Shown piece by piece: positions 8,450 through 16,977 of a stretch of 64,000 nucleotides of DNA. The notes under the pieces were generated by a model. That model worked only from the letters and a program-made list of their open reading frames with translations, was not told where the DNA came from and searched no databases. The position numbers and the translations under genes were made by a program. Each line of letters opens with the position of its first letter. The first letter of the stretch is position 1. The stretch is taken from positions 1,674,001 to 1,738,000 of the forward strand of contig NZ_JAPEOX010000001.1 in assembly GCF_026340675.1 (NCBI RefSeq), in the 5' to 3' direction. Origin of the DNA: Streptomyces sp. NBC_01264. Its GTDB lineage: Bacteria > Actinomycetota > Actinomycetes > Streptomycetales > Streptomycetaceae.

Positions 8450-8902
8450 CTATACCCGGTGCACCACCGAGCCGAGAACACTGCGCAGGGGAGGGAGGCC
8501 GGACGGAGCGGTCCGCTCCCACAGGGCCGTACGCATCGCACCGACGGCAGGAGACAGGTCCCCGAGGGGAACCGGCGACGGCGCGGGCAGCTCCGCACCC
8601 TGCTGCGGGTGCCCGGAGACGCACACCTCGGCGGGGTGCCCGCGCCCGCGATCATCACCGGGCCCGCTGCCGCTGCCGTCGCCGTGCCCGCCGTCATCGC
8701 CGTGCCCGCCCGGTGTCCCGTCGCCGTGAGGACCGGCGGCGCCGTCGAGCCCGACGGCATCCAGGTGGGCCACCGGGACCGCACCGCGGGCGACGTGCGT
8801 GGAGAGGAACGCGAACAGCAGGGCGGCCAGCCACAGCAGTCGCAGCGCGCCCGCCGGACGGCGGGCCCGCTGCGCGCCGGATGCGGCTCGGGCCGTGATC
8901 AT
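8450..8902 (-). CDS. Small membrane/secreted protein, DUF6153-like
   Basis: 150 aa: a basic N-terminus, one hydrophobic segment (about residues 20-38, LRLLWLAALLFAFLSTHV), a Gly/His/Asp-rich middle (PHGDGTPGGHGDDGGHGDG) and a conserved-looking end with VCVSGHP and a final SVVHRV. This layout, with a lone Cys near a His and a terminal hydrophobic motif, matches the small Streptomyces DUF6153 proteins. Those have no known function; the His/Cys content and the neighbouring His-rich protein suggest metal handling at the cell surface (inference). The ATG start is at 8902. Confidence 0.7.
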   Translation of the reverse strand: MITARAASGAQRARRPAGALRLLWLAALLFAFLSTHVARGAVPVAHLDAVGLDGAAGPHGDGTPGGHGDDGGHGDGSGSGPGDDRGRGHPAEVCVSGHPQQGAELPAPSPVPLGDLSPAVGAMRTALWERTAPSGLPPLRSVLGSVVHRV

Positions 8903-9066
8903 GCCGAGAACCTATCCGGCGGCCGGGATCCACCGTGCGGCAGCCCCGTTGACACGAGGTGTACGGCCGTGGGCCGTTTCCGTCGCGCGCCGCCACCCTC
9001 TCCCGCGGCTCCCGTGGTTGCATCCTCAGCGGAGGGGTGGGTTCACCGGGACCTGGAGGAGGCTGG

Positions 9067-10332
9067 ATGTCCGGCTCGGCCGACGACCCCGCACGGCTGC
9101 GCACCCGGGAAAGCCGCCGCGGGCGGGGCGCGATGCTCCCCCGCCCCTCGCGCGCGGTGCGCAGGGATCTGGCGCAGCTCGTCTGCGCGGTCATCGGGGC
9201 GGCCCTGGGGGTGGCCCTTCCCAGGCTCTCGCTGGGACCCGAGGTGGATGCCGGGCCGGTGGTGACGCTCCTGTTCACCCTCGGGTTCGGTGTCATCAGT
9301 CTGGTGAGCATCATCTACTCGATGCTGTTCCTGGTGATCCAGTTCTCCGCCAGCACCTTCACTCCGCGCCTCGGCCTCTTCCGGGACGACCCCATCGTGT
9401 GGCGCACCTTCGCCTTCACCGTCGGCGTGTTCGTCTTCAGCATCGTCTCCGGACTGGCCATCGGTGCCCGCAGGACGGCCGTCTCGACCCTCGTTCCGGG
9501 GACCGCGATGGTGCTCACCCTGGTCGCGCTCAGCTTCATGCGGACGCTGCAGACGAGAGCGTTCCTCTCGATCCAGCTCGGCCATTCCCTGACCGCGATC
9601 GCCACGCGCGCGCACCGGCTGTTCGATGAGCTGTACGTCCGGCCCTACGATCCCGGGACGGCCACGGCCACGGACCCACCGCCCCCGCAGGCCCCCACCA
9701 GCGCCGTCCGGTGGTCCGGACCGGCCGTGGTGGTGCAGCGGATCGACGTGCGCGCACTGGTCGCCCTGGCCGAGCGGCACGACTGCTCCCTCACCTTCCT
9801 CGTCGCCCCGGGAGCGACCGTGTCGCAGGGCATGACGCTCGCCGGGGTGACCGGCGGCGAGCTGCCCGAGGAGGTTCTGCGCGGCCATCTGGAGGCCGGA
9901 GTGGAGCGCACCTTCGATCAGGATCCCGACCTGCCCTTCCGGCTGCTCGCCGACATCGCGCTGCGGGCGCTCTCCCCCGCGATCAACGACCCGGCCACGG
10001 CGGCGGAGAGCCTGGACCGCCTCGAGGACCTGCTGACGCGGCTCTCCGGCCGCGATCTGGGCATCGGCCGGTTCGCCGACGGGAGCGGCCGGCTGCGGGT
10101 GACGATCCCGGTGCCGGACTGGGAGCGGTACGTGCGAACGGCCGTCGACGACCTGCTCTTCTCCGCCGCCGATTCCCCGATGGCCCTGCGCAGGATGCGC
10201 GACCTGCTGGGCAGGCTGGCGGAGCGGGTCCCGGAGAGCCGGCGCGCGGTCGTGCGGGAGCGGCTCCAGTGGGTCGACCGGACGGGAAGGGAGAGGTACC
10301 CGCTGCTCTGGGCCGATTCCGAGGCACCGTGA
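9067..10332 (+). CDS. DUF2254 family membrane protein
   Basis: A 421-aa membrane protein. The ATG at 9067 has a strong GGAGGAGG ribosome site; upstream in-frame codons lack one. Four helices lie in the first 170 residues, including SLVSIIYSMLFLVIQFSAS, a DUF2254 hallmark. The soluble half follows, with APGATVSQGMTL and ALRALSPAINDPATAAESLD, also typical. DUF2254 proteins are predicted envelope proteins of unknown activity. It is monocistronic here. Confidence 0.92.
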   Translation: MSGSADDPARLRTRESRRGRGAMLPRPSRAVRRDLAQLVCAVIGAALGVALPRLSLGPEVDAGPVVTLLFTLGFGVISLVSIIYSMLFLVIQFSASTFTPRLGLFRDDPIVWRTFAFTVGVFVFSIVSGLAIGARRTAVSTLVPGTAMVLTLVALSFMRTLQTRAFLSIQLGHSLTAIATRAHRLFDELYVRPYDPGTATATDPPPPQAPTSAVRWSGPAVVVQRIDVRALVALAERHDCSLTFLVAPGATVSQGMTLAGVTGGELPEEVLRGHLEAGVERTFDQDPDLPFRLLADIALRALSPAINDPATAAESLDRLEDLLTRLSGRDLGIGRFADGSGRLRVTIPVPDWERYVRTAVDDLLFSAADSPMALRRMRDLLGRLAERVPESRRAVVRERLQWVDRTGRERYPLLWADSEAP

Positions 10333-10401
10333 GCAGCAGGCCTCAGCGGGACGGAACAGCCGCACCCCGCAGGGTGGTTGGCCTGCCGCCCGGCCGCCGG
10401 G

Positions 10402-10770
10402 CTACTTCGCCCGCTCGTGGTACGTCTTGCGGGTGTGCTCCGTGTGCGCGCGCATGATCGCCGTCGCGGCCTGTCCGTCGCCGTCCGCGATCGCCGCGAT
10501 CAGCTCGCGGTGCTCGACCCAGGACTGGCGGCCCCGCTGCCGGGCGACGGGCGTGTAGTACCAGCGGACGCGCCGGTCCACCTGTGCGGCCAGCTCGGCG
10601 AGGACGGCGTTGCCCGCGAGCTCCATGATCTTCGCGTGGAGCCGGGCGTTCGCCCTGACCGCCGCGTCCACGTCGTCCGCGGCGACGGCCCGCTCCCCCT
10701 GCGCGCACAGCTCTTCGAGCTCCGTGATGGCCTCGGCGCCGGCGTGGGTGGCGGCGAGCCCGCGCTCTGA
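10402..10770 (-). pseudogene. Remnant of a GntR/FCD-family regulator
   Basis: The last about 110 residues of an FCD ligand-binding domain are intact (ITELEELCAQGERAVAADD, ARLHAKIMELAGN, HRELIAAIADGDGQ and HTRKTYHERAK). The preceding sequence in frame is unrelated, and the usual 70-residue winged helix and the first FCD helix are absent. No plausible start with a ribosome site precedes it. It is most likely the 3' remnant of a FadR-type regulator after deletion. Confidence 0.7.
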
Positions 10771-11013
10771 GCCGCACCTCCGCGTAGCCAGAGCTCTCTC
10801 TCCGTCCCCCGACGGCCCCCGGGCGCTCTCCGCCCAGCCGTCGCATCCTTCTCCGGCCCGTTCCGGCAACCGGCGCGCCCAGCCCTTGCGGCGGGCTCGT
10901 CCGCCATGCTCCGGGCTCCCACCCCTCACCCTTTCCCAGGGCGTCCCACGGCCGCTCTGCCCTGTCCGCGCACAGCCATGTCCGCGGACCCCATTCCAGA
11001 AAGAAGCACTGTC

Positions 11014-11382
11014 ATGACCTTCAACACCGCCATCGACGCCGCCACGACCACCCCCACCACCGCGGCCGCCGAGGAGCAGGCCCAGACCCTCGCCGTACTG
11101 CACGAGATCCGCGACGAACTCCGCGATTTCAACAAGGACATGGACCGTCTGAACGCCCTGACCGAGGATCAGGTCAAGTCCACCGTCGAGAACCGCAAGC
11201 TGACGGCGCTGACGCTCATGTTCGTCATTCCGTCCACCTTCGCCGCGATCCCGGGCGCCAACTTCGAGCACCTCAACGAGTACGGCTTCGACAACTTCTT
11301 CGCCCTGCCGGTGCTCCTCGGCACCGTCCTCGCCGCATCGCTGGGCACCTTCGTCTTCGTCAAGAAGAAGGGATGGCTCTAG
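11014..11382 (+). CDS. Stand-alone CorA-like transmembrane domain protein
   Basis: A 122-aa protein with an N-terminal Ala/Thr stretch, a helix of about 45 residues (residues 25-70, likely coiled coil) and two membrane helices. Its second half aligns with the pore end of CorA transporters: NRKLTALTLMFVIPSTFAAIPGANFEHL, then a second helix ending FVKKKGWL as in CorA's terminal RRRGW. The CorA selectivity motif GMN is GAN here. The large cytoplasmic funnel domain of CorA is missing (normal length about 320 aa). It could assemble as a minimal pore or modulate a full CorA. The ATG has GAAAGAAG upstream. It ends overlapping the stop of the convergent M1 peptidase. Confidence 0.8.
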   Translation: MTFNTAIDAATTTPTTAAAEEQAQTLAVLHEIRDELRDFNKDMDRLNALTEDQVKSTVENRKLTALTLMFVIPSTFAAIPGANFEHLNEYGFDNFFALPVLLGTVLAASLGTFVFVKKKGWL

Positions 11383-12716
11383 AGCGCCCCGGCCGGCGAA
11401 GGCAGCGGCGGGAGGGCCGGCTCGGAGAGCCAGGCCGTGAAGAGCTCGTCCAGCGGTTCGAGCGCGTAGCGGGACGCGTGCGCGGTGAAGCCCGCCGTGG
11501 TGACCACGCCGTGGCGGTGCACGGTGGCCCACTCCCGCAGCATGCGGAAGAACGGGCCGTCCCCCAGTGCGCAGCGGATCGCGTGCACGGCCAAGCCGCC
11601 CCGCTGGTAGAGGCGGTCGTCGAACATCAGCTTGCGTCCCGGGTCGGCCAGCAGGAGGTCCTGCGGCTGCCCGGACAGCAAGCGGTGTGCGGCGGCCGCC
11701 AGTTCGTGCGCGGTGCGGCCGCCGGAGCGTTCCGACCAGAGCCATTCCGCGTACTTCGCGAAGCCCTCGTTGAGCCAGATGTGCCGCCAGTCGGCGATGG
11801 TCACGCTGTTGCCGAACCACTGGTGCGCGAGCTCGTGGGCGATGAGCCGCTCGGAGCCGCGTACGCCGTCCACGTGGTTGGCGCCGAACAGGGAGAGCCC
11901 CTGGGCCTCCACCGGCACGTCCAGTTCCTCGTCGGCGACGACGACCGCGTACTCGCCGAAGGGATAGGGGCCGAACAGCTCCTCGAACAGCTGCATCATG
12001 GCGGGCTGCCGCGCGAAGTCCCGGGAGAAGCCCGGCAGCAGGTGCGCCGGTACGTGGGCGCTCTGCGGGACCCCGCCGAGCCCGGGGTCGCCGAGCAGCA
12101 CCGTCTGGTACATGCCGATGGACAGGCCGACCAGGTACGTGGAGGTCGGCGCGGGCTGCTCGTACACCCACGTGGTGGTGGAGGCCCGGGTCGTCCGCGT
12201 GAGCAGCCTGCCTCCGGCCACGACGGTGTAGGCGGAGGGGGTGTTGACCGAGATCTGGTACGAGGCCTTGTCCGCGGGCCGGTCGTTGCACGGGTACCAG
12301 GAGGGTGCGCCGACGGGCTGGCTCGCCACGAGCGCGCCGTCGGTCAGTTCCTCCCAGCCGAGCCCGCCCCAGGGGCTGCGCACCGGGGTGGGGTTGCCCG
12401 CCCAGTGCACCTCGACGGTGAAGGCGGCGCCGGCGGGCAGCGGCTTGGGGGGCCGGATCCGGAGTTTGCCGCCGCGGTGGCTGTAGTGCGGGGCCCGGCC
12501 GTTCACCAGGACGCGGCCTATTTTGAACTCGGCCAGGTTGAGGTGGAACTCGGTGAGCGGCGCCCGCCCGGCGATCGCGCTGAGCCGGGCCGTGCCGGCG
12601 AGCCGGTTGGGGCCGGGGCGGTACTCCAGAGCGAGTTCGTACCGGTGCACGCGGTAACGGGGGTCGCCGTTGGCCGGAAAGTACGGGTCCGATGCCGCTG
12701 TCTTCTGGCCGTTCAC
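11379..12716 (-). CDS. M1-family zinc aminopeptidase; possible poly-amino-acid hydrolase
   Basis: A 445-aa metallopeptidase with the gluzincin motif HELAH (His294, Glu295, His298) and third ligand Glu317 in WLNEGFAKYAE. The N-terminal beta domain is complete, but the long C-terminal helical domain of PepN (about 850 aa) is absent; 440-480 aa is normal for the small actinobacterial branch. The usual GAMEN is replaced by PVEAQG. No signal peptide. It follows the Pls/PosA-type synthetase by 88 bp on the same strand. In epsilon-poly-lysine producers, an M1 zinc aminopeptidase (Pld) degrades the polymer, so a trimming or self-protection role is plausible (inference). Confidence 0.92.
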   Translation of the reverse strand: MNGQKTAASDPYFPANGDPRYRVHRYELALEYRPGPNRLAGTARLSAIAGRAPLTEFHLNLAEFKIGRVLVNGRAPHYSHRGGKLRIRPPKPLPAGAAFTVEVHWAGNPTPVRSPWGGLGWEELTDGALVASQPVGAPSWYPCNDRPADKASYQISVNTPSAYTVVAGGRLLTRTTRASTTTWVYEQPAPTSTYLVGLSIGMYQTVLLGDPGLGGVPQSAHVPAHLLPGFSRDFARQPAMMQLFEELFGPYPFGEYAVVVADEELDVPVEAQGLSLFGANHVDGVRGSERLIAHELAHQWFGNSVTIADWRHIWLNEGFAKYAEWLWSERSGGRTAHELAAAAHRLLSGQPQDLLLADPGRKLMFDDRLYQRGGLAVHAIRCALGDGPFFRMLREWATVHRHGVVTTAGFTAHASRYALEPLDELFTAWLSEPALPPLPSPAGAL

Positions 12717-12804
12717 TGCCGCTTCCGCTCCCTGCGTTGTGCTCGTACGACGTGCTGGTGCCGCTGGGCCCGGACGCCCGGTTCCGGACGTCCCGACCCG
12801 CTCT

Positions 12805-15800
12805 TCAAGGCCGCCACGCCTCGATCGGGTTGCCCAGCCAGCGGGTGTCGGCGGGAACGGATTCCCCGGCCATCACGAGGGAGGCGGGGCCCAGCGTGCT
12901 GCGGGCCCCGACCGTGCTCCCGGGCAGGACGATGCCACCCGGGCCCAGGGTGGCGCCCTCACGGAGGACCACAGTATCCGTCCTCAAGATCCGGTCGTGG
13001 AAGAGGTGCGTCTGCAACACGCAGCCCCTGTTCACGCTGACCGCGTCACCCAGGGTGACCAGGTCGGTCTCGGGCAGCCAGTAGCTCTCGCACCACACGC
13101 CCCGGCCGATCCGGGCACCGAGTGCGCGCAGCCACAGCGACAGTACCGGCGTGCCGGGCACCGAGCCGATCAGCCAGGGCACGGCCAGTACCTCGACGAA
13201 GGTGTCGGCCAGTTCGTTGCGCCACACGAAGCCGCTCCACAGCGGGTGCTCGCCCGTCCGGTGCCGGCCGACCAGCAGCCACTTCGCGGCCGCCGAGACC
13301 ACGCACGCGGCCACCCCGGCGGCGAGCAGGACCGCTCCCGACAGCACCGCGGTCACCCACGGGCCGGGCCCGTCCGCCGCGGCCAGCGCGCAGAACGCGG
13401 CGACGGTCAGTACGGCCAGCGCGGCCGAGCAGAAGACCGGGACGAGCCGGCACAGCTCCACCAGCCCGCGCGCCCACAGCAGCCGCGCGGGCGGATCGTA
13501 CGTCCGGCTCTGGTCGGAGTCCGCGGTGGACCTGGGGAGCCGGACCGGCGGCAGGCCCAGGTAGGAGCTGCCCTTCTTGGCCTTCTTCGGGGTGGCGGAC
13601 AGGACGCCGACCAGCCCGTCGTCCGGCACGGAGCGGCCCGGCGCGGTCATGCCGGAGTTGCCGAGGAAGGCCCGGCGGCCGATCTCGGAGTGTCCGATCC
13701 GCAGCCAGCCGCCGCCCAGCTCGTAGGGGGCGGTCAGGGTGTCGTCGGCGAGGAAGGCGCCCTCGCCGACGGTGGTGAGGCTCGGCAGCGCGAGCACGGT
13801 GGACACCTCGGCGCCCCGGCCGATCTTCATGCCGAGGAGCCGCAGCCACACCGGTGTGATCAGTCCGGCGTACAGGGGGAAGAGGGTTTCCCGGGAGAGG
13901 TCCATCAGCTGGGTGACCGTCCAGGCCTGCCAGCCGATCCTGCTGTGCGTCGGGTGGACGCCGGTGCGCAGTCCGAGGCTGAGGAGGCGTACGGAGACCA
14001 GGATCAGGGCCGCGTACGCGAACCCGAAGGCGAGCGCCCCCGGCACCACGGCGAGCAGCGCTCCGGCCAGGGCCCGGCCCGCTCCGGCGTCGGCGGGCAT
14101 GAAGCGGGCGGCGACCAGGAGGGCGGGCAGGGCGGCGAGCACGGGCAGGGAGGTGAGGCAGAAGCCGGCCGCCCCGTAGGCGGCGCGCCAGGGCAGACCG
14201 CGCGGCGGGCGCTCCTTGGGCCAGTTCCGCTTGGCCTTGCCGAGTTTCCCGGCGGGGGCTCCGGCCCAGCGCTGGCCGGTCGGGATCTGGCCGACCACGG
14301 CGGAGCCGGGGGCCACCTCGGCCCGCTTTCCGACGCGGGCGCCGGGGAAGAGGATGCTGCGGGTGCCGACCACGGCGCCCGCGCCGACCTTCACGGCGCC
14401 GATCTCCAGCCGGTCCCCGTCCAGCCAGTGGCCGGAGAGGTCGACCTCGGACTCCACGGCGCAGCCGCGGCCGAGTTTGAGCATGCCCGTGACGGGCGGC
14501 AGCGAGTGCAGGTCCACCTCGGGGCCGATCTTGGCGCCCAGGGCCCGCCCGTAGCGCTCCAGCCAGGAGCCGGTGAGGGAGGTCGCGCCGGAGTACTCGG
14601 CCAGTCGCTCGGCCGTCCACAGCCGCAGGTGAACGTTTCCGCCGCGCGGGTGGCGTCCCGCCTTCACCCCGCGCAGCAGCAGCCGGGCCCCGCCCGCGGC
14701 GATCGCGAGGCGGCCGGGCGGGCTGAAGAGCAGTGCGGCGCCGGCGGCGACGAGCCACCAGGAGGCGGCGGGCGCCCACGGGTAGGCACCGAACCAGTGC
14801 AGGACGTTGCCCAGGGCGAGCACCGCCACGGTCCAGCGCAGGCCGACCAGGGTGAACAGCGGGATCAGCAGCAGGGACTGGATGACCTCGGTCCGCCGCG
14901 GCACGGGCGCGATGGTCCGGACGGCGCCGTCGTCCTGTGCGGACTTCTCCAGGTGCCGGGCCAGCTTGCGCAGGGTGGGCTGCTGGTAGATGTCGAGGAC
15001 GGCCGCGCTCGGGTAGCGCGTGCGCAGCCGGGTGGTGAGCTGGGCGGCGGCGAGGCTGCTGCCGCCGATCGCGAAGAAGTCGTCGGCGGCGCCGGTGACG
15101 GCCACGCCCAGGGTCTCGCTCCACTGCTCGGCGAGCCAGGCCTCGGTCCCGTAGAGCTGCTCGGTGGGGCCGCTGGTCTCCAGTTCCGGGAGCGGCCAGG
15201 GCAGGGCGTTCCGGTCCACCTTGCCGGAGGTGCGGGTGGGCAGCTCCTCGACCGGTGCGAGCAGCGGTACGAGGGCCGCGGGCAGCTCGGCGCGCAGCCG
15301 GGTCACGGCCGCCGCGTGGTCCCAGCCGTCCTGGGTGACCAGGTAGCCGACGAGGAGCTGGTTGCCGCTGCGCGCGGTGCGGACAGCGGCGGCCGCGCCG
15401 GCGACCCCGGGCAGGGCCTGGAGGGCGGCGTCCACCTCGCCCAGCTCGATGCGCCGGCCGCCGAGCTTGATCTGCTCGTCGCCGCGGCCCAGGAAGACCA
15501 GGCCCTCCGGTTCCGCGCGGACGAGGTCGCCGCTGCGGTAGGCGCGCTCCCAGCCGAGGGATTCCAGCGGGGCGTACTTCTCCGCGTCCTTCTCGGGGTC
15601 GAGGTAGCGGGCCAGGCCGACGCCGCCGATGACGAGCTGACCGCTGCCGCCCATGGGCACCGGTTCGCCGGACTCGTCGACGACGGCCAGTTCCCAGCCG
15701 TTCAGCGGGAGGCCGATCCGGATCGGTTCCTCGCCGGTCAGCAGGGAGGCGCAGGCCACGACGGTGGCTTCGGTGGGGCCGTAGGTGTTCCAGACCTCGC

Positions 15801-16758
15801 GGCCCTCGGTGACCAGGCGCTGGGTGAGTTCGGGCGGGCAGGCCTCGCCGCCGAAGATCAGCAGCCGGACCTCGTTGAGGGCCTCGGGCTCCCACAGGGC
15901 GGCCAGGGTCGGCACCGTGGAGACCACGGTGATCTCCTGCTCGGCCAGCCAGGGGCCGAGGTCGGCGCCGCTGCGGACCTGTGAGCGGGGGACGGGCACG
16001 AGGCAGGCGCCGTAGCGCCAGGCCAGCCACATCTCCTCGCAGGAGGCGTCGAAGGCCACGGACAGTCCGGCCATGACCCGGTCGCCGGGGCCGATGGGCT
16101 CCTCGGTGAGGAACAGCGCGGCCTCGGCGTCCACGAAGGCGGCGGCGCTGCGGTGGCTGACGGCCACGCCCTTGGGCTTGCCGGTGGAGCCGGAGGTGAA
16201 GATGATCCACGCGTCGTGTTCGGGCCCGGGCCGGGCGGCCGGGGCGCCCGCGGCAGCGGGGCCCGCGCCCGGCGCGGCGACCTCGATGCACTGGCCGGCG
16301 CCCAGCACGGCCCGTACTCCGGCCTCGCCGAAGACCAGGTCGGCCCGCTCGTCCGGGTCCTCGGCGTCCACGGGCACGTAGGCGGCGCCCGCCGCGAGGA
16401 CGGCCAGGATGCCCGCGTACAGCTCGTTGGTGCCGGACGGCACCCGGACGCCGACCCGGTCCCCGAGCCCCACTCCGGCGGCCGCCAGGGCCCGCCGCCG
16501 TCGCTCCACCTCGGCGGCGAGCGCCCGATAGGTCAGCCGGGTGGCGCCGTCGTCCAGGGCGAGCTCGTCGGGGTGGGCGCGTACGGAGGCCTCGAAGACG
16601 TCGACGAGGGTACGGGTCGGGGCGGCGGGTCCGGCACAGAACAGGGCGGACTTGCCCGACTCCCCGGGTCCCTCCCCGGCGTCGGGCGCCTGCCCTTCGT
16701 CGAGTCCGGTCCCGTCGTCGAGCAACGTGACTTCACCGTGCTCTGGTGTGGCTGCCAT
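12805..16758 (-). CDS. Pls/PosA-family synthetase (A-T-membrane LbH), lysine-like code
   Basis: A single-module synthetase of 1317 aa, the normal size of epsilon-poly-L-lysine synthetase relatives. The adenylation domain covers about residues 48-520: IIFTSGSTGKPKG (185-197), WNTYGPTEAT (323-332), YRSGDL (407-412) and final Lys513 in RTSGKVDR. A carrier domain has IGGSSL with Ser568 as phosphopantetheine site. Instead of condensation or thioesterase domains, the C-terminal 700 residues alternate membrane helices with three left-handed beta-helix hexapeptide domains, as in Pls. My hand alignment gives the ten-residue pocket code DAESIGTVVK; Glu at position 239 is typical for basic substrates, and the code resembles bacitracin's lysine code as I remember it. 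The product is probably an isopeptide-linked basic homopolymer. The ATG at 16758 has AGGG just upstream. Confidence 0.9.
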   Translation of the reverse strand: MAATPEHGEVTLLDDGTGLDEGQAPDAGEGPGESGKSALFCAGPAAPTRTLVDVFEASVRAHPDELALDDGATRLTYRALAAEVERRRRALAAAGVGLGDRVGVRVPSGTNELYAGILAVLAAGAAYVPVDAEDPDERADLVFGEAGVRAVLGAGQCIEVAAPGAGPAAAGAPAARPGPEHDAWIIFTSGSTGKPKGVAVSHRSAAAFVDAEAALFLTEEPIGPGDRVMAGLSVAFDASCEEMWLAWRYGACLVPVPRSQVRSGADLGPWLAEQEITVVSTVPTLAALWEPEALNEVRLLIFGGEACPPELTQRLVTEGREVWNTYGPTEATVVACASLLTGEEPIRIGLPLNGWELAVVDESGEPVPMGGSGQLVIGGVGLARYLDPEKDAEKYAPLESLGWERAYRSGDLVRAEPEGLVFLGRGDEQIKLGGRRIELGEVDAALQALPGVAGAAAAVRTARSGNQLLVGYLVTQDGWDHAAAVTRLRAELPAALVPLLAPVEELPTRTSGKVDRNALPWPLPELETSGPTEQLYGTEAWLAEQWSETLGVAVTGAADDFFAIGGSSLAAAQLTTRLRTRYPSAAVLDIYQQPTLRKLARHLEKSAQDDGAVRTIAPVPRRTEVIQSLLLIPLFTLVGLRWTVAVLALGNVLHWFGAYPWAPAASWWLVAAGAALLFSPPGRLAIAAGGARLLLRGVKAGRHPRGGNVHLRLWTAERLAEYSGATSLTGSWLERYGRALGAKIGPEVDLHSLPPVTGMLKLGRGCAVESEVDLSGHWLDGDRLEIGAVKVGAGAVVGTRSILFPGARVGKRAEVAPGSAVVGQIPTGQRWAGAPAGKLGKAKRNWPKERPPRGLPWRAAYGAAGFCLTSLPVLAALPALLVAARFMPADAGAGRALAGALLAVVPGALAFGFAYAALILVSVRLLSLGLRTGVHPTHSRIGWQAWTVTQLMDLSRETLFPLYAGLITPVWLRLLGMKIGRGAEVSTVLALPSLTTVGEGAFLADDTLTAPYELGGGWLRIGHSEIGRRAFLGNSGMTAPGRSVPDDGLVGVLSATPKKAKKGSSYLGLPPVRLPRSTADSDQSRTYDPPARLLWARGLVELCRLVPVFCSAALAVLTVAAFCALAAADGPGPWVTAVLSGAVLLAAGVAACVVSAAAKWLLVGRHRTGEHPLWSGFVWRNELADTFVEVLAVPWLIGSVPGTPVLSLWLRALGARIGRGVWCESYWLPETDLVTLGDAVSVNRGCVLQTHLFHDRILRTDTVVLREGATLGPGGIVLPGSTVGARSTLGPASLVMAGESVPADTRWLGNPIEAWRP

Positions 16759-16919
16759 CGGCCCTCGCGTCGTGTTCCCGGAAGCCTCCGGGTCGCCGGG
16801 CGGAGCCCGGGGATGCCCAGGTTGTTCCGGTCCAGCGCCAAACAACCTGCCAGTCTAGTGCGATATCAAGGATTTTCCATTTCAAGCCTTGCGCATGGCC
16901 GGGAAGGACCGGTAAAAGC

Positions 16920-16957
16920 GGCGCGCCGCGGACCGGATACCCGGTCCGCGGCGCGCC
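16920..16957 (-). terminator. Perfect 17-bp hairpin terminator of GAPDH gene
   Basis: GGCGCGCCGCGGACCGG at 16920-16936 and its exact complement at 16941-16957 enclose a 4-base loop, 20 bp after the stop of the GAPDH gene. Confidence 0.88.
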
Positions 16958-16977
16958 CTGCGGGCTGAGGTCCGGCC

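Noticed and set aside
12670..15984. Very long open frame on the plus strand (about 1100 codons)
   Set aside because: It is antisense to the Pls/PosA synthetase, is Gly/Arg/Gln-rich with no domain, and is a usual GC-skew shadow.
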